From Saposhnikovia divaricata (lineage: Eukaryota; Streptophyta; Magnoliopsida; Apiales; Apiaceae), in NCBI GenBank assembly GCA_036435485.1, contig CM071595.1, positions 11,708,001 to 11,772,000 of the forward strand: DNA of 64,000 bases, written 5' to 3'. Positions 56,562-64,000 of this stretch are shown one piece after another. Numbering within the stretch: the first letter of the stretch is position 1; each line of letters starts with the position of its first letter. Made by a program: the position numbers and the translations under genes. The notes beneath the pieces were generated by a model. It did no database searches, had not been told where the DNA came from, and saw only the letters and a list, made by a program, of their open reading frames with translations.

Positions 56562-58242
56562 TGAAAATACACCTAGAGGGGGGGTGAATAGGTGTTATGA
56601 CTAACAATGACCAAATAAAAAAAATATTCTGCCTAAGAAAATATATACTGGCAGTTAGCTGGGTACGATAGGCAGCTAACTGGGTTCAGCAAAAGAGACA
56701 GATTAATGAATAGGCAGCTAGCTGTGATATGCAATGCAGAAGGACAAAATTGCAGTAAGTAAAGAACACCAAGACTTTTAGCTAGGTTCGACCCCTAATC
56801 GTCTATGGTCTACGTCCTAGTCCCTTACCAACTTGGTAAGAGAATATATTATTGATCACACGAAAAACCAATTACAAGACTCAATAATATATCTCCCTTA
56901 TCACCCAGTTACTAACTGCAGCTAGCTGGAACCTCTTATTTCCTGAACACAGCTCTCTAAGTTCTATACTTAAACCAAGTATAAACTTCTCTAGCCTGAT
57001 GCTCCTTGAATCCTGGTTCCACCAGCTCAACAATTCAGCAACTACTTATCTTTACAAGATGAACAATACAATGGATAAAAATAATTACAACTCAAGGATT
57101 CGAACTCTATAAAGACTCGATGTATATATTATAGTACAGGAGCTCTTTTGAAATGAGGTGCAGAGTTGTTTCTTGTATTCTTGAATATAGCTTGAAGGTT
57201 CTTATTCTCTGGTATTCTTCATGAATAATCACGCAGCCCTTTATAGTGAGTTGTAGGAGATGAGATTTTGAACAATCTTGCAACGGTCTTGAAGAAATCT
57301 TCTCACGTGTGGCTTTGTTCAAATTAAATGCCCTACAAACGTTCACCTGCAGGTTTGATATATATAAAACTGAAGATACAAAATATATTCAGTGGAGAGA
57401 GATGAGAACAAAGCCTTTTGTTCTTGAATAAATCCGTTAGTGACAAATAAAGAAAACAATAGATAGATAATAAATGCATGTGTTTTCTTTGAAGACTTTT
57501 CTGTAAGACAACTGGTGGTGGAGATGTTGTAGCATGAATTATTTGACTTTAAGAGAGCATGCTTGAAAAGTAAGCACATGGGTTGCTTTTAAAGGAACAT
57601 TAAATAATTCAAAGATTCCCTTACTAAGAAAGGATGTTTTTAGAAAAGCTATTGAATGAAGAGTGTTTTTTAAAATATGAAAATATATATCATGAAAGTT
57701 CAGACCACTCTTGAATAATTATGACTTAATTAAAATCATATAGTCGGACTTCCCTGTTATATACTGAACAGACAGCCAGCTTGTTGTGTTGTACTGTCAG
57801 CTAGCTGTGTTATCTGTCAGCTTGCTGTGTTATAAGAACTCTTGTACTGTCAGCTAGCTGAGATACCCTGTTTTGCTAAGAAATAATATAAGTAATAATC
57901 CTGCAAAACAATATTAGTCCGGTACATATATCCAGCATGTTAACATCTTTGTATATAGCATAACTTATATGTCCTGCAAAATAGAATTAGAAATATACAC
58001 AAGAAGCTTGCTACAATATACCATTACAAGCGTAGCAGCTTGCTAACTATGTTATCATCAAAACTAAGATTTTGAGATTGAGCTAAAAACTCCCCCTCAA
58101 TCAAAGCATCCTGCAAAATAAAGTTTGATAGCAGGCTAATATATATTAAGTAACAAGCAATCAGCTTGTTGTATTGTGTCATCATCAAAACAAAACAGTC
58201 AGCTTGCTGCATTGTGTCATCATCAAAACCAATAGGGTTTCA
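56562..58242 (-). repeat. 3' LTR of Copia-I (1681 bp)
   Basis: On the minus strand it starts TGAAACCCTATTGG, right after the polypurine tract, and ends GGTGTATTTTCA; the TGAAA/TTTCA ends pair. The partner LTR is outside the window, so the left limit (TG at 56562) is inferred from the paired ends; 56558 is an alternative. Motif clusters lie at 56652-56928 and 57777-57860. Confidence 0.75.
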
Positions 58243-58770
58243 ATCTCCCCCTTTTTGATGATTACACACCAATATTCAGGAGTTAAATACTCCCCCCTGA
58301 ATTTATGCTTCCCCTGCAAAAGGATTAGCAATCTATACAAGCAGCTAAGCATAATAAGTATAGTCGCATGGCATCACATAAACATTTAGCATTAAACCTT
58401 ATGATCCCAGCAAAGTACGTGAAGTAAAGAGTTACATGAATAAATAAATATCAACTCCCCCTAAATCACACATACTTTTAATCCTGAATTTTCTCCCCCT
58501 TATTCATCAAAAAGGATATCCACATGCAATCATTTAATATACAAATTCAAGTAAGCATGGATTATCAAGTTCACATATAATGAATTAAATTAACCACTTA
58601 AAAAAATAAAACAACATTTAGCACGTAAAACAAGTAAGTGGACTAGATTTTACACAATAATCAATATTAAATCTGAATGAGAAATAATGACATATGAGAG
58701 TGTACCAAACTTCCATAGCAGTTAGCTGGCTAGACATGAAAGTTTCCAATCTCCCATGGCAGCTGGCTGG
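58243..58770 (-). other. Copia-I 3' untranslated segment and polypurine tract
   Basis: The polypurine tract adjoins the LTR; a second G-rich tract (minus strand aagggggagaaaat) lies near 58490. The rest has no coding. CAGTTAGCTG and CAGCTGGCTGGCTAG occur at 58719 and 58760. Confidence 0.7.
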
Positions 58771-61700
58771 CTAGACATTACACATGCCTAATTCGCGACG
58801 CAGCACAGTGAAACGCTCCTCGGCTAATGGCTTTGTGAAGATGTCAGCTAGCTGGTATTCTGTACTTACAAAGATCAGCTCAATTTTTCCCTTTGCAACA
58901 TTGTCTCTCAAGAAATGATGTCGAACATCAATATGCTTTGTTCTTGAGTGATTCACTGGATTCTTTGATATGTTGATAGTGCTTGTATTGTCACAATAAA
59001 TGGGGACTTTGCCACATTTAATTCCAAAATCTTGAAGTGTTTGTCTCATCCATAGCATTTGCGAACAACAACTTCCAGCTGCTAAATACTCCCCTTCAGC
59101 TGTGGATAATGCAACAGAAGTTTGTTCTTGCTTTGCCAAGATACTAAACTCTGTCCTAAGAATGCACAAACACCACTTGTACTCTTTCGATCAGTTTGAC
59201 AACCTGCATAATCTGCATCACTATACCCAACAAGATCAAATGCATTTGTGATTGGATAAAATAAACCAAGAGTAGTAGTTCCACTTAAATATTTAAAAAT
59301 TCTTTTAATAGCATTCAAGTGAGATTCTTTTGGTTGAGCTTGAAACCTAGCACAAACACATACACTATACATAATATCAGGTCTAGAGGCTGTAAGATAT
59401 AATAAACTACCAATCATACCTCTATACTTTCGAACATCTACATCTTTACCTCTTTCATCTGCAGCCAGCTTGCTGGCAGAACCCATAGGTGTAGATTTTG
59501 CCTTGATATTCTCATATCCAAACTTCTTTAGCAAGTTCTTGATGTATTTGGACTGATGTACATATATTCCATCTTGAGTTTGCTTGATTTGGAGCCCCAA
59601 AAAGTAGTTGAGCTCACCCATCATACTCATGTCAAACTCACTATGCATGCACTTAGAAAACCACTTGCACATCTTATCATTAGTTGATCCAAATATAATA
59701 TCATCTACATATATTTGCACAACTAGAATATCATTACCAGTAAGTTTAGTAAACAATGTAGGATCGATTTTACCTCGAATGAACCCATTCTTTATCAAAA
59801 ACTTACTTAGCCTTTCATACCAAGATCTAGGAGCTTGTCGTAATCCATATAATGCCTTCTTCAATTTGTAAACATAATTAGGAAATTTGTCACTCTCAAA
59901 TCCAGGAGGTTGCTTGACAAATACTTCTTCTTTCAAGTATCCATTAAGAAATGCACTTTTCACGTCCATTTGATATAGCTTGAACTTCTTGAAGCATGCA
60001 AATGAGAGTAGCATTCTTATTGACTCTAGCCTTGCAACCGGGGCATAAGTTTCATCAAAATCTATTCCCTCTTGTTGATTATATCCTTGAGCAACAAGCC
60101 TTGCTTTATTTCTAGTAACCGTTCCTTCTTCATCAACTTTATTCTTGAACACCCATTTAGTTCCAATGATTGAAGCATCTTTAGGTGGCTCTACAAGTTC
60201 CCAAACATCACATCTTTCAAATTGATTAAGTTCTTCTTGCATTGGCATGATCCAATTTTCATCTTTCAGTGCTTCATTGACATTCTTTGGTTCCTCTTGA
60301 GCTAGGAAGGCAGAAAATGCACAAAAGTTAGCTTGGCTTCTCCTTGTCTTGATGCCTTCTGATTTATCACCAATAATCAACTCTGGAGGATGATTCTTTA
60401 CTGTCCTTGTTGACTTTTGAAAAGGATGATGAGCCATAACTTCTTCATTGGCTCTAATTCTCTTGGATGGAGGAGGGGATTCATCCCCATTATAAATTGG
60501 CATCTTTTCTTGTGATCTCTGGCCTCTAGATTCTTCCAATGTGAGTTTTGACACCTTATCACAAGTTTCATCTACTGGAGGAGAGATTTCAGCTTGATTA
60601 TCATTAGCTGAACTTGATTCAGTTTCTACTGCAGCTCGCTGGGTTGCTGCATTTCCTGAGTCTGCTTCATTGGCAGCTCGCTGAGTTGCTGTATTTTTGG
60701 AATCTGCTTCTTTGTCAGCTAGCTGAGTTGCTGTATCTGACCTTGGCAGCTCGCTGGCATCATTTGAACCTGCAATATCTTCCTCATCTCTTGACAGATC
60801 AACATTAGATTCTTGAAATGAGACATCAATTGACTCTTCAACAGTACGTTTAGATATATTATAAACTCTATATGCACGACTTGTTGTAGAATAACCCAAA
60901 ACTATAGCTTCATATGATTTCGCATCAAATTTACCATCTCTATCAATGGATTTGAGTACAAAGCACCTGGATCCAAAGACCTTGAAGTAGCCTATGTTTG
61001 GCTTCTTGTTCTTTAGCAATTCATAAGGAGTCTTGTTGAGAATAGGTCTGATTAGAACTCTGTTAAGAACATAGCTAGCTGTGTTCACTGCTTCTGCCCA
61101 GAAACTCCTTGGCAGCTTGCTTTCTTGCAGCAATGTTCTAGCTGTTTCTTGCAATGACCTGTTCTTTCTCTCCACAACTCCATTTTGTTGTGGGGTTCTT
61201 GGAGCAGAGAATTCATGTGAAATGCCTCTATCTTCACAATATGAGATAAAGTCCTTTTGGAATTCACCACCTCGATCACTCCTTATTCTCACAAGTCTTA
61301 ACTTAAACTTGTTCTCAAGTAACTTAATTAGCTTTTCAAATTCACTGAAAGCACTATCTTTAGTACGAAGAAACAATACCCAAGTATATCTAGAATAATC
61401 ATCTACTATAACAAATGCATATTGTTTACCTCCAATGCTTTTATATGCTTCCGGACCAAATAAATCTAAATGAAGTAGTTCTAAAGGTTTAGAAGTTGAT
61501 ACCATCTTCTTTGATTTATGTGGAGTCCTGATTTGTTTGCCTAATTGGCAAGCCGAACAAGTTTCCATTTTGACATACTTCAATTTTGGCAATCCTCTAA
61601 CTAGCTTCTTCGAAGACAGCTTGCTGAGTAAGTCCATATGAGCATGTCCAAGCCTTCTATGCCAAATTTCTGGATTTGAATCAACAGCAGCTAGACAACA

Positions 61701-62060
61701 AGATGAATCCTGCATTTCAAAGTCCAAAATATATATATTTCCTTCCCTTCTAGCAACTAGGGGGACTTTGTTAGTGCCAACAATAATAGTACACTTTTCC
61801 TTATCAAAAAGAACAGAATGTCCATCATCATATAACTGACTTACACTAAGCAAATTATATTTAAGACCTTGAACATATTGAACTTTATCAATAGAAATGA
61901 CACTATTACCAATTTTCCCTTTCCCAAGAATCTGGAGTGTTTTGCTATCACCAATGGTGACATTTCCACCCTTTTTCTTACTGGGAGACAGGAATTGTGA
62001 TTTATCACCACTCATATGTCTTGTGCATCCACTATCCAAAATCCATTGATTTGATCTCAC
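58771..62060 (-). pseudogene. Copia-I pol: protease, integrase, RT, RNase H, one frameshift
   Basis: Residues from 62060: protease WILDSGCTRHMSG (6-18); pre-integrase zinc finger H134, H139, C168, C171; integrase core with D199, D262 and E297 all present; C-terminal integrase to about 415; a linker with three 14-residue repeats (443-484); RT (590-830) with KARLVAQGY and catalytic YVDD at 784-787; RNase H with YSDADYAGCQTDRKSTSG. At about 59137 one A is missing in an A-rich run (minus strand AAGAACAAAC), so the frame ends at 59082, while the proper frame continues as EQTSVALSTAEGEYLAAG to ADIFTKPLAEERF and stops at 58771. Apart from this lesion the polyprotein looks intact, which points to a young copy. 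The first ATG is four codons before the protease core, and upstream codons are open, so the true N-terminus is uncertain. Confidence 0.9.
60609..60734 (-). repeat. 42-bp coding minisatellite in the Copia-I integrase-RT linker
   Basis: Three units encode TATQLADKEADSKN, TATQRAANEADSGN and a diverged AATQRAAVETESSS. Each carries CAGCTAGCTG or CAGCTCGCTG, at 60632, 60674 and 60716 (exactly 42 bp apart); a fourth lies at 60747. Linker and LTR share gtcagctagctgag on the same strand (60714 and 57849). Confidence 0.9.
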
Positions 62061-62102
62061 TTTGACAACAAGACATACCTACAAAACAAATAAAGAGCCA
62101 AC

Positions 62103-64000
62103 TCAACGTTTTGGTACCCATATTTGCTTGGGTCCAGAATGGTTAGTTGATAGAACATATAAAACATTTAAATCAGATTTCTTGATCCACATTTGGATCA
62201 ATTTAGAAGCTGTATTTCTTGTTCCATCTGTTCTGTCAGCTAGCTGCCTGTGACCTGTCTGTTTGTTCCAGCTAGCTGGGTTGGCATTCTGAATTTTGCA
62301 ATGATTTGCCAAATGGCCTTTATTTCCACATTTATGGCAAATTCTCCATGGCATGGCATAGTCATAGGGGATTCCATGTTTGCCATCATACTTTAGAGGT
62401 GTTTTGGAAGCCGATCCAACTCCTTCTCTTTCGATTGGAACTTTTGCATATCTCATCATTGTTTTGAGAGTATCTTCTCCTTGAATGAATTTTCCCATTC
62501 CTTTCTGGAGGTCCTTGATTTCCGTTTCCAATTCTTTGATTCTTTCAGCTTGTTGAGATATTTCCTTTGAGCATGATTCCCTTGGACTAAATGCCTCTAA
62601 ACATGCATCTTGAGCTTCTATTTCTGTTCTCAGCTTGCTGAGTTCCTTCATAAGTGTATCATTTCTCTTGATAAGCACTTTGTTTACACCTTCAAGCTGG
62701 GATATCTCAGCCTTAAGATCAGTAAGCTTTTGAGTATGATTTGTAGCAGGTGTCTTCTCATCCATTAACTCAGATATGATCTTCTTAAGTTGAGTATTTT
62801 TCTTCTTGAGTTTATCATTCTCATATCTTAATTCTTCAACCACTTCATTTGATAGATTACTATGATCCTGCATGGTTAATTCATCTAACTTTGAGGAATG
62901 AGAATTCATATCAGAAAAATAATTTACCTCACTATTGTTGTCATCCGAATCCGAGACATCACTATCTACAAGGCCATCTTGAAAAATTCCTTGAGCATTA
63001 TTCTTATCATCAAGACCAACAAGAGCTAGGTTCACCATCTCATCACTTGACTCATTATCAGAATCCGAATTTTCATCATCACTCCATGTCAAAAATGCCT
63101 TAGCTTTCCTTTTGTCTTTAGAGGCAGCTAGCTGCTTCTGCTTATTTTTCAGCTTATAGCAGTCTCTTTTGTAGTGTCCTTTCTTGCCACATTCAAAACA
63201 TGCTTCATCTTTGACATCTTTCTTCGTTCCAGAAGCTCTACCTTTCTCCTTCTTTAGCTTGTTCCTTAAGTCAAGCATCTTCTTGATTTTTCTGGATAGA
63301 AGTGCTAGTTCTTCATCAGAATCTGATTCTGATTCTGAATCCAGCTTGCTGCTACTGGAGTGCAAAGCTAAATTCTTCATCTTTTCAACTGGAGCCTTGA
63401 CTGATTCCATCTTGCTACTGTTGATTTTGCTTTCAAATTGTTCCAATTCTGCAAATACGGCCAAATGATCCATAGAATCAATGAAGGGACTTGATTCCAA
63501 TGCAGTGACTTTAGCTTCGAATATAAATGGGACTGCACTTAGAATTTTCATGTTTATTTCATCTTGAGGAATGGTTTTTCCAAGTCTCTTCAGAGTGTTG
63601 ATAGTGATTTGAAACCTTGCTTGGCTCTCTTTGATAGTTTCACCATTCTTGAGCTTGAAATTTCCGAAGTCATTCATCAATTTGCTAAGTTTAACTTTTC
63701 TCAAAGTTTTCGAACCTTCGTGATAGGATTCCAAAGCATCCCACATTTCTTTTGCTGTTTTTAGAGAGGATACCTTGTCATATTCAGATTTATCAAGTGC
63801 ATTCATTATGGAGTTTCTTGCTTCTCCATTATAGCCACACTTGATAATCTCATCGAGGGTGAGATCATCAACATCTTTTGGTTCGTTTTTGTCATTGAGA
63901 AATTCATAGTTCCCTTTCTGCACAACTCTTAGAACCAGAGGTTTCTTGGACAAATAAGTCTCCATTCTGCATTTCCACCAACTATAGTTTTCTGATCCAG
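62103..64000 (-). CDS. Copia-I gag, open to the window edge
   Basis: The frame is open through 64000; the ATG at 63965 is internal, because upstream codons read SENYSWWKCRMETYLSKKPL, the usual copia gag start region. From that Met: UBN2-type gag domain (1-185), Ser/Asp/Glu-rich linker, zinc knuckle CFECGKKGHYKRDC (256-269), acidic segment, coiled coil (about 350-500), second knuckle CHKCGNKGHLANHC (543-556) and the end IWVPKR, then TGA. The role is RNA packaging and particle assembly. No lesion is visible. Pol follows after 42 nt that end in a T-rich ttgttttgtag. Confidence 0.85.
   Translation of the reverse strand, partial: GSENYSWWKCRMETYLSKKPLVLRVVQKGNYEFLNDKNEPKDVDDLTLDEIIKCGYNGEARNSIMNALDKSEYDKVSSLKTAKEMWDALESYHEGSKTLRKVKLSKLMNDFGNFKLKNGETIKESQARFQITINTLKRLGKTIPQDEINMKILSAVPFIFEAKVTALESSPFIDSMDHLAVFAELEQFESKINSSKMESVKAPVEKMKNLALHSSSSKLDSESESDSDEELALLSRKIKKMLDLRNKLKKEKGRASGTKKDVKDEACFECGKKGHYKRDCYKLKNKQKQLAASKDKRKAKAFLTWSDDENSDSDNESSDEMVNLALVGLDDKNNAQGIFQDGLVDSDVSDSDDNNSEVNYFSDMNSHSSKLDELTMQDHSNLSNEVVEELRYENDKLKKKNTQLKKIISELMDEKTPATNHTQKLTDLKAEISQLEGVNKVLIKRNDTLMKELSKLRTEIEAQDACLEAFSPRESCSKEISQQAERIKELETEIKDLQKGMGKFIQGEDTLKTMMRYAKVPIEREGVGSASKTPLKYDGKHGIPYDYAMPWRICHKCGNKGHLANHCKIQNANPASWNKQTGHRQLADRTDGTRNTASKLIQMWIKKSDLNVLYVLSTNHSGPKQIWVPKR

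Larger units (their letters stand above)
56562..64000 (-). mobile_element. Copia-I: near-intact Ty1/copia element, runs off the window
   Basis: 3' LTR 56562-58242, polypurine tract AAAAAGGGGGAGAT (58243-58256 on the minus strand), non-coding 3' segment, pol 58771-62060 and gag 62103 to beyond 64000. The 5' LTR lies outside. Large gag with coiled coil and a gag stop before pol suggest the SIRE/Maximus lineage (inference). A motif CAGCTAGCTG and close variants recur over twenty times in LTR, 3' segment and coding region. Only one frameshift was found in pol. Confidence 0.9.

Noticed and set aside
1..64000. An undescribed defence or biosynthetic gene cluster
   Set aside because: Apart from NCED, every long ORF belongs to a transposable element; no cluster of enzymes or immune genes is present.

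Overview
This is nuclear DNA of a flowering plant, almost certainly a eudicot. The evidence is an intronless, plastid-targeted 9-cis-epoxycarotenoid dioxygenase (NCED) gene, plant-type Ty1/copia and Ty3/gypsy retrotransposons, CACTA, Stowaway and Helitron-like DNA elements, a tRNA-derived SINE, a LINE tail, long AT-rich spacers and many (TA)n microsatellites. The family cannot be fixed from the sequence; TE density suggests a medium to large genome. I see no bacterial, organellar or CRISPR features. Element names Copia-B to Copia-I and Gypsy-E below are local labels.

Layout. 1-7160 is a nest of retroelements: a probable LTR piece (1-397) sits in the gag of minus-strand Copia-B (398-4083), which itself interrupts the gag of plus-strand Copia-C (4084 to about 7160). 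7161-13635 is spacer with a SINE, a long-hairpin MITE (9734-10285), a CCGGAACC-rich foldback element with a 9-bp target duplication (11600-12389) and a partial ATCCG-rich element. 13636-24473 is decayed Copia-D (5-bp TSD tatat) carrying young Gypsy-E (14126-19793), whose two 1256-bp LTRs look identical. 24487-26664 is a short copia element that keeps only gag and protease (TR-GAG type), also with matching LTRs. 26665-31288 holds small DNA transposons.

The only convincing host gene is NCED (31289-33088, minus strand), the committed step of abscisic acid synthesis. Its upstream side (33.1-38.4 kb) carries a small MITE, then three hairpin MITEs in a row, each bounded by (TA)n, two of them with CACGTG palindromes in the loop, then a LINE tail. 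38402-43889 is a defective CACTA element with a TNP2-like transposase remnant. 43890-48959 is spacer with Helitron-like ends, a tandem duplication and a Stowaway MITE. 48960-56561 is an old LTR or leader-like region with a TATA box and about 175-bp tandem repeats, split by Copia-H (49975-55543, TSD ttcca). 56562-64000 is Copia-I, nearly intact and running off the right end.

Most notable: Copia-C and Copia-I, two elements of one lineage, each carry a private short motif with dyad symmetry both in the LTR and as an in-frame minisatellite in the integrase-to-RT linker. Copia-B and Copia-H have private motif arrays in their LTRs. Copia-H has no tRNA-like primer binding site; its 27-nt leader is complementary to its own U5. 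The hairpin MITEs seem to target TA microsatellites, and one holds a cluster of GCGAAGC-type mini-hairpins.
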